Part shown: positions 24,129-32,700 of the stretch, piece by piece
Layout of the letters: the number at the start of each line of letters is the position of its first letter
Position numbering within the stretch: the first letter of the stretch is position 1
DNA from: an uncultured Chloroflexota bacterium
Lineage (GTDB): Bacteria; Chloroflexota; Chloroflexia; Chloroflexales; Chloroflexaceae
Direction: 5' to 3'
Length of the DNA stretch: 39,997 bases
Assembly: GCA_903915775.1 (NCBI GenBank)
Contig: CAIWUD010000182.1
Location: 1 to 39,997, forward strand
Made by a program: the position numbers and the translations under genes
Notes under the pieces: model-generated
Database searches by the model: none
Seen by the model: the letters and a program-made list of their open reading frames with translations, nothing else
Told to the model about the DNA's origin: nothing

Positions 24129-25163
24129 ATGACACCACCTGACTCCCGGCTATCTATTCAGGCTGCCATGCGTGAGCTATTCCCCCAGGTAGAGGCACGT
24201 CTCTCGCGCTTCTACCAGATGCAGGAGTACCACCTTGGTTGGCGCGACCAGACGTTGCAACCCACACTGCTCGATCCTGGCAAATTGGTTCGCCCACAAC
24301 TCGTCTTACTCGCCTGCCAGGCTGCTGGTGGCGATCCAGCCGAGGCGCTCCCACTTGCAGCAGGGGTCCAGTTACTCCACGACTTTACGCTCATCCATGA
24401 TGACATTGAGGATGACAGTGCCACCCGGCGAGGACGCCCGACACTCTGGTCGATCTGGGGGCTTGCCCAGGGGATTAACGCTGGTGATGGAATGTTTGTC
24501 CTAGCCCATCTCGCACTCCATCGCCTCAGTCAGGCTGGCGTTCCTGCTGCGCGTGTCTTGGCCATCCTACGCCGCTTCGATGAGATTATCCTGCAGGTCT
24601 GTGAGGGGCAATTTCTCGACATCAGTTTTGAGGGTGACCTCACTCGTAGCCCTGACGACTACCTGATGATGATTGGACGCAAGACGGCAGCCTTGATTGC
24701 CGGTTCGTGTGAACTAGGTGCGATGGTTGCCGGTGCTGAAGCCATGACGACCGCAGCTCTCGCCACTTTTGGTCAGAGCATTGGTCTTGCGTTTCAGATT
24801 GAGGATGATCTACTTGGCATCTGGGGCCACCCTGAACTCACGGGCAAACCTCGCGCTGCAGATCTCTATCGGCGCAAGGTGAGTCTCCCCATTGTCTACG
24901 CATTAACGACAAGCTCCGAGCGCGCCGAGTTGGCCAGGATCTACAGCCAGTCGAACCTGGATGATCGTGATGTTGCAGCGGTTCTGGCAATCCTGGAGGC
25001 AACAGATGCCCAGGCGCGCTGTGTGGAAGTAGCGGCTCAACACCATGCCACGGCTTTTGCGGCCCTCGATCAGCTTGAGCAGATCCATACGGGTTCATCC
25101 GCACTGATCGCACTGAACCAACTGCGTGCCCTTGCCTTCAGCCTGGTGGGGCGGCGAACCTAG
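24129..25163 (+). CDS. Polyprenyl (geranylgeranyl-type) diphosphate synthase
   Basis: All-alpha trans-prenyltransferase of about 344 aa that condenses IPP with allylic diphosphates. The first Asp-rich motif LIHDDIEDDSATRRGRPT (91-96) is complete. The second reads FQIEDDLLGIWG (226-230): DDxxG rather than DDxxD, a variant that from memory also occurs in actinobacterial and Chloroflexota GGPP-type synthases. GKLVRPQLVLLACQAAGG supplies the IPP-binding Arg. Product length cannot be read. Starts at 24096 and 24108 are also in frame; the open frame back to 23808 runs through a repeat and is non-coding. The likely role is to supply prenyl chains for quinones, carotenoids or bacteriochlorophyll. Confidence 0.9.
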   Translation: MTPPDSRLSIQAAMRELFPQVEARLSRFYQMQEYHLGWRDQTLQPTLLDPGKLVRPQLVLLACQAAGGDPAEALPLAAGVQLLHDFTLIHDDIEDDSATRRGRPTLWSIWGLAQGINAGDGMFVLAHLALHRLSQAGVPAARVLAILRRFDEIILQVCEGQFLDISFEGDLTRSPDDYLMMIGRKTAALIAGSCELGAMVAGAEAMTTAALATFGQSIGLAFQIEDDLLGIWGHPELTGKPRAADLYRRKVSLPIVYALTTSSERAELARIYSQSNLDDRDVAAVLAILEATDAQARCVEVAAQHHATAFAALDQLEQIHTGSSALIALNQLRALAFSLVGRRT

Positions 25164-25178
25164 GACATAGTTTCGTAC

Positions 25179-25245
25179 GGGAGGTGCACCCTCCACACAA
25201 GATGCTCACTGGCAGTATCAAACGACCACACTGGCGAAGCCATCA
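25179..25245 (+). repeat. Intergenic repeat, forward, strongly decayed
   Basis: Starts GGGAGGTGCACCCTCCACACAAG with the loop side of hairpin 1 deleted; later parts (CACTGGCGAAGCC) only partly match. It lies between the polyprenyl synthase and glycosyltransferase genes. Confidence 0.6.
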
Positions 25246-25266
25246 CAGCGGTACACCCAAGCCTCA

Positions 25267-26439
25267 ATGAACATTACGCTCCTCAGTGGTGAATACCCCC
25301 CACAGCCCGGTGGAATTGGTGACTATACCCGCCGCCTCGCGAAAGCGCTCAGCAGCCAGGCATACCAGGTCACGGTCATCACGATCCGTGATGGTGCCCT
25401 CCTCATGCTCGAGCCCCAGGATGATCAGACTGAGCGAATCATCGGAGTCTTGCGATCCTCGACACCCCTCGACTGGTCACACCGTTGCTGGCCTTTCGTC
25501 ATCGCTGCACTTGACCAGCTACGCCCCTCCTGGCTCCATCTCCAGTACCAAACGGGGGCTTACGCCATGCGTCCGGGGATCAACCTACTGCCGTGGCGGC
25601 TTCGACAACTGAAGAGACGACCGCGTATCGCAGTGACTTTCCATGATCTCCTAGTGCCTTACCTCTTCCCGAAGGCTGGCCCCTTACGTGGGTGGATCAA
25701 CCGACGTCTGGCTACTGATGCGGACGCCGTCATTGCCACTAACACGGCTGATACGATAGCACTACGCGCACAGCTACCCGGGCTGCAGCTCACGACTATC
25801 CCGATTGGGTCGAATATTGCGGTCGTGCCACCGCAGGGCTTCAGCCCCACCACTTGGCGTGCTACCTTGGGCGTCACCCCGCAGGAGTTTCTCGTGGCCT
25901 ACTTTGGCCTCCTCTCCCCGAGCAAGGGGGTAGATCAACTCGTGGCCGCCCTTGCCCACCTCGAACGACCGTGGCGTCTCCTGCTCATCGGCGGGGCGGC
26001 GACGGCGCCACAGGACGTCGCCTATGCACGCCAGTTATACGAGCAGATCAAGAGCTATGGCCTTACCGAGCGTACCATCATCACTGGGCAGATTGCCGAT
26101 ACTGAAGTTTCGGCCCATCTCCTGGCGGCGGACTGTATCGCCCTCCCTTTTCGTGACGGCGCTTCGTTTCGCCGCGGTAGCCTCCTTGCTGCACTTGCTC
26201 ATGGCTGCCCGGTCATTACCACACCAGCAGCTGATCCTACCGATGCAGGTAGCCTTGCCGAAGCCACGATCACGTTCCCCCCTGATAACACTGCCGCCCT
26301 TACCACCACCTTAGATCATCTGGCCGATACCCCGGAGATGCGTCAACGGCTCGGTCAAGCTGGCCGTACCCTCGCCGCACGCTTCGGGTGGGATGCTATT
26401 GCCGCTCAGCACGCGGCGGTATATGGAATGAGTCTGTAG
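25267..26439 (+). CDS. Glycosyltransferase family 4 (GT-B)
   Basis: A 390-aa GT-B protein. The N-terminal half starts MNITLLSGEYPPQPGGIGDYTRRLAKAL, with the Gly-rich acceptor loop. The C-terminal half starts FLVAYFGLLSPSKGVDQLVAAL, continues with the nucleotide-sugar segment LLLIGGAAT, and carries the GT4 signature region PFRDGASFRRGSLLAALAHGCPVITTPAADP (about residues 296-325). It has no membrane helix. Such enzymes build glycolipids, exopolysaccharide or modified carotenoids; the sugar and acceptor are unknown. It starts about 100 bp after the polyprenyl synthase gene on the same strand. Confidence 0.9.
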   Translation: MNITLLSGEYPPQPGGIGDYTRRLAKALSSQAYQVTVITIRDGALLMLEPQDDQTERIIGVLRSSTPLDWSHRCWPFVIAALDQLRPSWLHLQYQTGAYAMRPGINLLPWRLRQLKRRPRIAVTFHDLLVPYLFPKAGPLRGWINRRLATDADAVIATNTADTIALRAQLPGLQLTTIPIGSNIAVVPPQGFSPTTWRATLGVTPQEFLVAYFGLLSPSKGVDQLVAALAHLERPWRLLLIGGAATAPQDVAYARQLYEQIKSYGLTERTIITGQIADTEVSAHLLAADCIALPFRDGASFRRGSLLAALAHGCPVITTPAADPTDAGSLAEATITFPPDNTAALTTTLDHLADTPEMRQRLGQAGRTLAARFGWDAIAAQHAAVYGMSL

Positions 26440-26478
26440 GCCATGGGACGCTTGTGGCTGCGCTGATACTACTATGGG

Positions 26479-26517
26479 TCGGGATCTTTTGTGCAGGGCT
26501 TCGCCCGCCACACCCAC
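26479..26517 (-). repeat. Intergenic repeat fragment, reverse
   Basis: GGGATCTTTTGTGCAGGGC ttc GCCCGCCACACCC: the first-hairpin half of the family, truncated. It stops directly at the left target duplication of the 114-bp element. Confidence 0.65.
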
Positions 26518-26647
26518 CGTAAAACGTAACTGTTCACACTTCTCCTGGAGCGAGGGCGTCTCGCCCTCGTGGCGCCCTCCGTATGGGCAACCCTCCGTGG
26601 TTGCCCTACCGTTGGCTTACCCCAACTGTGAACAGTTACCGTAAAAC
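26518..26647. mobile_element. 114-bp MITE-like element with 8-bp target duplication (IS66-like ends)
   Basis: Element 26526-26639 is bounded by perfect 13-bp inverted repeats, GTAACTGTTCACA (26526-26538) and TGTGAACAGTTAC (26627-26639). Identical 8-bp direct repeats CGTAAAAC flank it at 26518-26525 and 26640-26647. Inside are two short hairpins (CGAGGGCG tct CGCCCTCG and GGGCAACC ctccgt GGTTGCCC) and no ORF. Ends beginning GTAA with 8-bp duplications are typical of the IS66 family (from memory), so a non-autonomous IS66 derivative is the best guess. The right duplication ends 6 bp before the -35 box of tRNA-Gly. Confidence 0.82.
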
Positions 26648-26653
26648 GTTGCA

Positions 26654-26682
26654 TTGACATGCCTCACAACCGGTAGTATAAT
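26654..26682 (+). promoter_or_regulatory. Consensus sigma-70 promoter of tRNA-Gly
   Basis: TTGACA (26654-26659), exactly 17 bp, TATAAT (26677-26682): perfect hexamers. The tRNA begins 12 bp after the -10. Confidence 0.93.
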
Positions 26683-26694
26683 TACGCATGCGAC

Positions 26695-26769
26695 GCGGGA
26701 GTAGCTCAGTGGTAGAGCTTCTGCTTCCCAAGCAGAAGGCCGCGGGTTCGAGCCCCGTCTCCCGCTCCA
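26695..26769 (+). tRNA. tRNA-Gly (anticodon CCC)
   Basis: Acceptor GCGGGAG/CTCCCGC, discriminator T and encoded CCA (26767-26769). Anticodon stem TCTGC/GCAGA with loop TTCCCAA gives CCC (codon GGG). The T arm has GGTTCGAGCCC. Single-gene transcription unit with its own promoter and terminator. Confidence 0.96.
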
Positions 26770-26775
26770 CATCGA

Positions 26776-26810
26776 AGCGCGGAACCTGATCGATCAGGCT
26801 CCGCGCTTTT
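26776..26810 (+). terminator. Intrinsic terminator of tRNA-Gly
   Basis: Long stem-loop AGCGCGGA / CCTGATCGATCAGG / TCCGCGCT followed by TTTT, starting 7 bp after the tRNA CCA end. Confidence 0.88.
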
Positions 26811-26951
26811 CCATGTTTCTGGCGTGCTTCAATGTTAGTTGCACTAGCGTGACCGTTGAGCGCTACCAGCACGGAATGGATGACGACACCCTGCGAATCT
26901 TGGATCACTTCTCTGTCAGCTGTTGGTAATGAGCTGATAGTAAGCTGAGAC

Positions 26952-26980
26952 TTGTCACACACCGCATCCTATGGTATAGT
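26952..26980 (+). promoter_or_regulatory. Promoter of the NlpC/P60 hydrolase gene
   Basis: TTGTCA (26952-26957), 17-bp spacer, TATAGT (26975-26980) with a TGG extension just upstream. It lies about 100 bp before the ATG at 27083. The remaining part of the gap after the tRNA terminator shows nothing else recognisable. Confidence 0.7.
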
Positions 26981-27082
26981 CCAAAAGGTTCCCGCGACTG
27001 TGCCAGGCACCATGCATGTGTCCGGATTACTAGGAACCACTGTGTACGTCACAAGTTCACTGCAGCAGAGGTAGACTGCTCC

Positions 27083-28678
27083 ATGATCGAGCTCAACCAG
27101 CATCAGACCCCGCTCCACCAATCCGGTGATGTTAAAGGCCTGAGGCAGCTTGCTGCCAGCCGTCGGAACCAGTATCGACAGCAGCGCCGCTCATTCGCAA
27201 CACTGCACCATCAGCTTCTCGAACTGCTCCTCTCACCAGGTCGTTCGTTGAGGCAACTCCCCGCCCGCTTCCTACTTCACACCATTGTTGCTCTCACTAT
27301 TCCGTTTTCTTCCCTCATGAGCTATTTGCCGCAGCGTGCTCCTGAGGTTATCCCCACCGCTACGGCCCTCCCAGTGGATGAGCCTGTAGGCATTACTCCC
27401 ATCAACACGGAGATTCAGGAGGCGCTACCGCTCATTGGTGATCCGCCCTTAGACGAAGATGATACGCTTCCTGCGCCACTTTCCCTCGCCTCACGAAGTG
27501 ATCTCCTCGCCCCGCTGATCGTACCAGCGACGATTGTGGGCGATGTGGTGCGGATGCGCAACGGTCCTGGTCTGGCGTACGATGAGGTCAGTCGGATCAA
27601 TGGTGGTGAGGCCGTTGAGGTGGTTGGTCGCCATGAGGAGTGGCTGCAACTTCGTCGTGAGGGTGATACAGCGCTGTATTGGGTTGCAGCGGAGCTCATC
27701 GACATTCCTGAGGCAGTGCTCTACAACCTCACCCAGGTTCCGGCTGAGTTGATCCCACCACCGCCGCCACCAAAGATTGGGGTGGTGCGCGAGGAGGGGG
27801 TGAATCTCCGCGATGGTCCAGGGACGAACTATGTTAGTATGGCCAGGATGGGCCTTGGGCAAGAGCTAACGCTGATTGAGCGGTTCGAGGGATGGTTCCT
27901 GGTAGAGTATGGCCAGATCTACGGTTGGGTTACCTCAGAGTTTCTCAATATCGTTCCTGGTGTGGTCGAGCGCATACCAGTGGCTCAGGCTATCCCCGAC
28001 CCCAATCCGCCGCTCGTTGGCACCGTCACGGAGAACGCCGTCAATCTGCGCAAGGGTCCCGGTTCGGCTTACGACCGGCTTGGCTCGATAGACGCGGGGC
28101 TCGGGGTGAGTCTCCTGGCTCGTCACAAGGATTGGTTCCGAGTACAGCTTACTGATGGCACGAAGGCGTGGGTCTTCTCCGATCTGTTGAAGATATCACC
28201 GATGGCATCGCGACGTGTTCCAGTCACGAATGATATCCCGGCGTTGCCAACGCGCATGCGTGCAGTCAGCGGTGCAGCCGCTAATATCCCGGCCAGTGGT
28301 GATGTTGCCAACTACGCGGTTCAATTCGTGGGTTCACGCTACGTGTGGGGTGGTAGTAGCCCGAGCCGTGGGTTCGATTGTAGCGGGCTGACCAGCTTTG
28401 TCTACCGGCAGTTTGGCGTCAATTTGCCGCACAGTGCTGCGGGACAGTACAGCACGCGCTACGGTGCAATGATTGGTGGAATGAACAATCTAGCCCCCGG
28501 TGATCTGATGTACTTCGTCAACACGGGTGGCCGCCGCGGGATTACCCACGTTTCGATCTACATTGGAGGTGGACGGATGGTTCACGCCATGACGCCACGC
28601 TACGGTGTACAAGTGTCGAGCATCTGGGATAGTTACTGGCAGAATTCGTTCATCGGTGCGATTCGGCCCTACCGCTAG
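27083..28678 (+). CDS. Membrane-anchored cell-wall hydrolase: three bacterial SH3 domains plus NlpC/P60
   Basis: A 531-aa envelope protein. A basic N-terminal cytoplasmic stretch precedes a hydrophobic helix (about residues 62-84) that acts as signal or anchor. Three SH3b domains follow at about 150-207, 231-290 and 310-371, each with a V(R/N)LR(D/K)GPG-like start. The C-terminal NlpC/P60 domain (about 405-531) has Cys433 in RGFDCSGL, His489 in ITHVSIYIGGG and His501 in VHAMTP, a complete Cys-His-His triad. The family cleaves D-gamma-glutamyl-meso-DAP or related peptidoglycan stem-peptide bonds, with SH3b domains binding the wall. Confidence 0.94.
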   Translation: MIELNQHQTPLHQSGDVKGLRQLAASRRNQYRQQRRSFATLHHQLLELLLSPGRSLRQLPARFLLHTIVALTIPFSSLMSYLPQRAPEVIPTATALPVDEPVGITPINTEIQEALPLIGDPPLDEDDTLPAPLSLASRSDLLAPLIVPATIVGDVVRMRNGPGLAYDEVSRINGGEAVEVVGRHEEWLQLRREGDTALYWVAAELIDIPEAVLYNLTQVPAELIPPPPPPKIGVVREEGVNLRDGPGTNYVSMARMGLGQELTLIERFEGWFLVEYGQIYGWVTSEFLNIVPGVVERIPVAQAIPDPNPPLVGTVTENAVNLRKGPGSAYDRLGSIDAGLGVSLLARHKDWFRVQLTDGTKAWVFSDLLKISPMASRRVPVTNDIPALPTRMRAVSGAAANIPASGDVANYAVQFVGSRYVWGGSSPSRGFDCSGLTSFVYRQFGVNLPHSAAGQYSTRYGAMIGGMNNLAPGDLMYFVNTGGRRGITHVSIYIGGGRMVHAMTPRYGVQVSSIWDSYWQNSFIGAIRPYR

Positions 28679-28717
28679 TGGTAAGTTTCGATCCGTCGGA
28701 TCTGTAAGGGTAGCCTC

Positions 28718-29785
28718 ATGAAAGGGTTGATCCTCAGTGGGGGTAAAGGTACGCGACTGCGTCCGATTACCTACACGAGTGCCAAGCAGTTAGTACCGGT
28801 GGCGAATAAGCCTGTACTCTTCCGTGTAATTGAGGCAATCCGCGATGCGGGGATCGATGACATTGGAATTGTGATTGGTGATACGGGCGATGAGATTCGT
28901 GCCGCTGTCGGTAATGGTCGACGTTGGAATGTCCGCATTAGCTACATTCCACAGGATGCACCACGCGGTCTAGCCCACGCGGTCAGAATTAGCCAGGATT
29001 TCATCGGTGACGATCGCTTCGTCATGTTTCTCGGTGATAACTGCATCCAGGGCGGGATCAGTCCGCTGATCGAACAGTTTGGGCGTAGCCACTACAACTC
29101 ACAGATTGTGTTGAAGAAGGTGGCCGACCCGCGCTCGTTCGGTGTTGCTGAGCTCGATGAAGAGGGGCGCATTGAGCGGCTAGTCGAGAAGCCACGTGAG
29201 CCACGCAGCGATCTGGCCCTGGTTGGCATCTACATGTTCGATCACCACATCTTTGAGGCGGTGCATAACATCAAACCTTCACTGCGTGGTGAACTGGAAA
29301 TTACCGATGCGATTCAGTGGCTCGTGAGCAGTGGCTACCAGGTCTTTCCTTACATTCACGACGGTTGGTGGATCGATACCGGGAAGAAGGACGATATGCT
29401 TGAGGCTAATCGGCTCATTCTCGAAGAGCTCACCCCCGTCGTGCAAGGGTATGTGGATCGTGACTCGCAACTGATCGGGCGGGTAATCATTGAGCCTGGC
29501 GCCGAGATCATCAACTCGACCATCCGTGGGCCGGCAATCATTGGTGAGAAGACCCGTATTCTCAACGCGTACGTCGGGCCATTTACCTCGATCTACCACA
29601 ACTGTTTGATCGAGGAGAGTGAGATCGAGCATAGTATTGTGCTTGAGCACAGCACTATTCGCGGACTTCCTGGACGGCTAGAGGATAGTCTGGTTGGGCG
29701 GAATGTGGAGGTTGGACGCAGCCCCCTGCGACCCAAGGCGTATCGCCTTCTCCTTGGCGATAACTCAACCGTGGGTGTCCTTTGA
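28718..29785 (+). CDS. rmlA: Glucose-1-phosphate thymidylyltransferase, long form
   Basis: A 355-aa nucleotidyltransferase making dTDP-glucose from dTTP and glucose-1-phosphate. N-terminal [33 protein letters not shown] is the nucleotide-binding signature; [11 protein letters not shown] and [19 protein letters not shown] are sugar-phosphate and metal-site segments. After about residue 240 comes a left-handed beta-helix tail ([29 protein letters not shown]), as in the long RmlA type found in archaea and some bacteria. No rmlBCD genes are nearby. Its TGA stop overlaps the TTG start of msrP by four bases. Confidence 0.92.
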   Translation: MKGLILSGGKGTRLRPITYTSAKQLVPVANKPVLFRVIEAIRDAGIDDIGIVIGDTGDEIRAAVGNGRRWNVRISYIPQDAPRGLAHAVRISQDFIGDDRFVMFLGDNCIQGGISPLIEQFGRSHYNSQIVLKKVADPRSFGVAELDEEGRIERLVEKPREPRSDLALVGIYMFDHHIFEAVHNIKPSLRGELEITDAIQWLVSSGYQVFPYIHDGWWIDTGKKDDMLEANRLILEELTPVVQGYVDRDSQLIGRVIIEPGAEIINSTIRGPAIIGEKTRILNAYVGPFTSIYHNCLIEESEIEHSIVLEHSTIRGLPGRLEDSLVGRNVEVGRSPLRPKAYRLLLGDNSTVGVL

Positions 29786-30711
29786 CGCGCCTCATCCCTT
29801 CTTCGGCCATAACCCCAGAGTCGCTCTACACGCGGCGGGGCTTCCTCGGTATTGCCGGTGCGCTATCAGCGGCCACCCTGCTTGCAGCCTGCGGTCGTAG
29901 GGCAACTGAGCCGACACTCTCTGGTGAGCAGCCCGCTAGTGAGCCTCGTGATGAGTTGGACGATCCGCTCAATAGCTTCGAGCAGATCACGAACTACAAC
30001 AACTACTACGAATTCACGACTGATAAGCAGGAGGTTGCCCGCCTCGCCACGTCGTTCCGTAGCTCACCTTGGGAGTTGGAGGTGGGAGGGTTGGTAGCCC
30101 GACCGCGCATCTTCGCGCTGGAAGATCTGCTCGCCTTTCCGCAAGAGGAGCGTATCTACCGCTTGCGCTGCGTCGAGGGTTGGTCGATGGTGATCCCCTG
30201 GCAGGGTTTTCCGCTACACCAACTGCTCCGCATGGTTGAACCACTCCCTACGGCGCGCTACGTGCGTTTTGAGACGATCTTTCGGCCCGAAGAGATGCCT
30301 GGTCAGCGTGATCGCTACTACCCATGGCCCTACATCGAAGGGTTACGTCTGGATGAAGCGATGCACGACCTGACCCTCATGGCCACTGGCCTCTATGGAC
30401 GTACGTTGCCACCCCAGAACGGTGCGCCGGTACGTCTGGTTGTGCCCTGGAAGTATGGCTTTAAGAGTATCAAGGCGGTTGTGCGTATCGAACTGACCGA
30501 GCAGATACCCACCTCGCTCTGGATGGCCATGGCTCCGCACGAGTATGGCTTCTACGCAAATGTCAACCCTGAGGTGGCCCACCCACGCTGGTCGCAGGCA
30601 AGTGAGCGTCGGATCGGTGAGCTCGGGCGCCGCCCGACTCTGCCCTTCAATGGCTATGCTGATGAGGTCGCGATGCTCTACAGTGGAATGGATCTGCGGC
30701 GTAACTTCTGA
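29782..30711 (+). CDS. msrP: Protein-methionine-sulfoxide reductase catalytic subunit MsrP
   Basis: Molybdopterin oxidoreductase (formerly YedY) that repairs oxidised methionines in envelope proteins, receiving electrons from MsrQ. The 309-aa product begins with a TTG start in a TTGA overlap with rmlA. The N terminus has a Tat motif TRRGFLG (residues 17-23), a hydrophobic stretch, then LLAACG (Cys37), which could be a lipobox. The molybdenum ligand is Cys130 in [20 protein letters not shown]. Further MsrP markers are [45 protein letters not shown], and the C-terminal [23 protein letters not shown]. It is coupled to msrQ by a TGATG overlap. Confidence 0.95.
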   Translation: MTRLIPSSAITPESLYTRRGFLGIAGALSAATLLAACGRRATEPTLSGEQPASEPRDELDDPLNSFEQITNYNNYYEFTTDKQEVARLATSFRSSPWELEVGGLVARPRIFALEDLLAFPQEERIYRLRCVEGWSMVIPWQGFPLHQLLRMVEPLPTARYVRFETIFRPEEMPGQRDRYYPWPYIEGLRLDEAMHDLTLMATGLYGRTLPPQNGAPVRLVVPWKYGFKSIKAVVRIELTEQIPTSLWMAMAPHEYGFYANVNPEVAHPRWSQASERRIGELGRRPTLPFNGYADEVAMLYSGMDLRRNF

Positions 30712-31310
30712 TGAGTTCACCCTCGACCCACCTCCGCCAGGCCTCTGTTGGCATCCACCTCGGCGCCCTCTTCCCACTACTCCTGCTGCTCATCGATAGC
30801 CTCCTCGGCCGCCTCAGCGTCAACCCGATCCAGGATCTCACGCTACGTACTGGGCAGGTGGCCTTGATCCTCTTACTACTCTCGCTGAGTTGCACACCAC
30901 TCGGTCGGCTCACTGGATGGACATGGATGGTAGCACTACGCAAGCCCCTCGGTCTCTATAGCTTCCTCTACGTCTCACTCCACCTCCTGGTTTTTGTTGG
31001 TCTGGACTATGGTCTGGATGGGCTGCTGATCAGTCAGGCTATAGCTGAGAAGCGGTATGTATTGGCCGGGTTGGTTAGCTTTCTCCTCCTGCTCCCCCTT
31101 GCAGCCACCTCGACTCGTGCTGCTCAGCGGCGACTCGGGCGTTGGTGGCGGCGATTGCACTGGCTCGTCTACCCAGCAGCGATTGCAGCGCTACTCCACT
31201 ATCTCTGGCTTTCGAAAGTGGCACGCGTGCCCATCCTCGCCGCTGCGCTGCTCCTCGCACTACTACTGTTGCGCATACCATTGTTGCGCCAGCGTCTCCG
31301 ACGGAGGTGA
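30711..31310 (+). CDS. msrQ: Heme-binding membrane subunit MsrQ
   Basis: A 199-aa polytopic membrane protein of the ferric-reductase-like family (formerly YedZ) that passes quinol-derived electrons through heme b to MsrP. Several hydrophobic helices are visible. Likely heme ligands are His in [16 protein letters not shown] and His in [31 protein letters not shown]-like and [13 protein letters not shown] motifs are typical. The start overlaps the msrP stop by one base. The stop is followed by the upstream region of the OmpR-type regulator. Confidence 0.93.
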   Translation: MSSPSTHLRQASVGIHLGALFPLLLLLIDSLLGRLSVNPIQDLTLRTGQVALILLLLSLSCTPLGRLTGWTWMVALRKPLGLYSFLYVSLHLLVFVGLDYGLDGLLISQAIAEKRYVLAGLVSFLLLLPLAATSTRAAQRRLGRWWRRLHWLVYPAAIAALLHYLWLSKVARVPILAAALLLALLLLRIPLLRQRLRRR

Positions 31311-31328
31311 ATAGTCATCCGTCGAGAT

Positions 31329-31350
31329 TGGTATACAATGAGGGTATAGT
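31329..31350 (+). promoter_or_regulatory. Possible promoter elements of the OmpR-type regulator
   Basis: TGGTATACAAT (31329-31339) and GGTATAGT (31343-31350) are overlapping -10-like boxes 26-47 bp before ATG 31376. The second shares GGTATAGTCCA with the promoter at 26973. No -35 is evident. Confidence 0.4.
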
Positions 31351-31375
31351 CCATTCATCTTGGATGTACGAGATT

Positions 31376-32092
31376 ATGTCAGAACTCAAAGATAAACTCG
31401 TGCTTGTGGTCGATGACGAGCCACGAATGGTCAGCTTCATGCGCCTGAACCTCGAGCTTGAGGGGATGCGGGTTGCTACGGCAACGAATGGGCGTGAAGC
31501 GGTGGATCGGGTACGTGAGGATATGCCTGACATCGTCCTACTCGACATCATGATGCCGGTGATGGATGGTTTTGAAGCACTACGGCGCATTCGGCAGTTC
31601 TCACAGGTACCGATCCTAATCCTCACGGCCAAGGACGAGGAAGAGGATCGGGTACGTGGTCTGGAGCTCGGTGCTGACGACTATATTGGCAAGCCATTCA
31701 GCCACCGCGAACTGGTGAGTCGGCTTCGTGCGGTACTACGCCGCCACTACACCATCCCACCAGTGCCTCAGTCGATGGTAAAGATTGACGATCGTTTGAG
31801 TATCGACTTTGCCCGTCGTGAGGTGCTCGTGGGGGGGCAGCGCGTCAACCTACGCCCAACGGAGTACCGCCTCCTCTACCATCTCGTGCACAGTGCCGGC
31901 TATGTGCAGACTCACGAGATGCTACTCTCGAAAGTCTGGGGACCCGAGTATCGCGACGAGAATCACTACCTACGCCTCTATATCACCTACCTGCGGCAGA
32001 AGATCGAGGAGGATCCCGCTAACCCCAGGTACATTTTGACTGAACGGGGGGTGGGCTACCGCTTCGTCGACTTTGAGGCCAAGGGAGCCTAG
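31376..32092 (+). CDS. OmpR/PhoB-family response regulator
   Basis: A 238-aa two-domain regulator. Receiver 1-122: acidic pair Asp13/Asp14 in VVDDEP, phospho-acceptor Asp57 in IVLLDIMMP, Thr84 and Lys106 in [11 protein letters not shown]. Winged helix about 135-233: [47 protein letters not shown] and the wing [14 protein letters not shown] 31364 is also possible (4 more residues). No sensor kinase is adjacent. The domain pattern is close to KdpE/PhoB-like regulators but no regulon can be assigned. The stop lies 4 bp before the end of the convergent small membrane-protein gene. Confidence 0.93.
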   Translation: MSELKDKLVLVVDDEPRMVSFMRLNLELEGMRVATATNGREAVDRVREDMPDIVLLDIMMPVMDGFEALRRIRQFSQVPILILTAKDEEEDRVRGLELGADDYIGKPFSHRELVSRLRAVLRRHYTIPPVPQSMVKIDDRLSIDFARREVLVGGQRVNLRPTEYRLLYHLVHSAGYVQTHEMLLSKVWGPEYRDENHYLRLYITYLRQKIEEDPANPRYILTERGVGYRFVDFEAKGA

Positions 32093-32095
32093 TGC

Positions 32096-32695
32096 TCAGC
32101 CCGTCTCATCGACCAGACTGAGCATGAGACCACGGAGTTGGCGGAGCCGTCGATCGATACCCTCAGGACGAACACGGAGATCGTCGCGAATCTGGCCAAT
32201 CTGTAGACGGAAGGTGTCGAGAGGACCCTTCCCCTGTTCAGTACTGAAGGTGTAGGCGCGATCGAGTGAGCGGTAGACGAGCAGGAGGGTACGTTCAGCT
32301 TCGTCGAGCTGGTTCGTCTGGAGGGCGACGAGGGCGTCGTCGAGTTGGGCTACGGCGCGCAGCAGATGGAGGGCGCTACGCAGCTGACGATCGCGGGCTT
32401 CAAGATCGAGAATAGCCAGACTAAGCACACGGTCAGGGGGGGTAACCGTCGCTACCGCACTGGGCGGGTCTGTAGGGCGCACCGATGGTGGGGAGGGAAG
32501 TGGAAGGGGAGCAGTGGCGGTGGCAACGAGCAGGATCGGCTCCGCAGATGGGGCAACCATTCGTTGCAGCAGCAGGCTCAGCGCAACTGCCAGGAGCGCA
32601 GTGATCACGAACGGTATGGTAGCCAGCAGACGCATACGCCACGAGCTCGGTACATCCGCAGAGCCGACAGAGTGTGGTCGCCGTTCATCAGACAC
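32096..32695 (-). CDS. Small membrane-anchored protein of unknown function
   Basis: A 199-aa protein not recognised. It has a short charged cytoplasmic N terminus, one membrane helix at about residues 24-46 (LLATIPFVITALLAVALSLL), a Pro/Ala/Thr-rich linker (50-90), then a helical, possibly coiled-coil domain (90-199) rich in Leu, Asp and Arg (LRSALHLLRAVAQLDDALVALQTNQLDEAERTLLLVYRSLDRAY). It starts with GTG 32695, five bases after the ANTAR regulator stop, so it is almost certainly cotranslated with it. The helical domain might be a sensor or scaffold for that regulator, but this is inference from position only. Confidence 0.72.
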   Translation of the reverse strand: MSDERRPHSVGSADVPSSWRMRLLATIPFVITALLAVALSLLLQRMVAPSAEPILLVATATAPLPLPSPPSVRPTDPPSAVATVTPPDRVLSLAILDLEARDRQLRSALHLLRAVAQLDDALVALQTNQLDEAERTLLLVYRSLDRAYTFSTEQGKGPLDTFRLQIGQIRDDLRVRPEGIDRRLRQLRGLMLSLVDETG

Positions 32696-32700
32696 AGGGG

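Noticed and set aside
26636-26962. 108-aa minus-strand ORF with an RETGLEPAAFCLGSRSST-like segment
   Set aside because: It is antisense to tRNA-Gly and its terminator; a typical spurious tRNA-antisense ORF.
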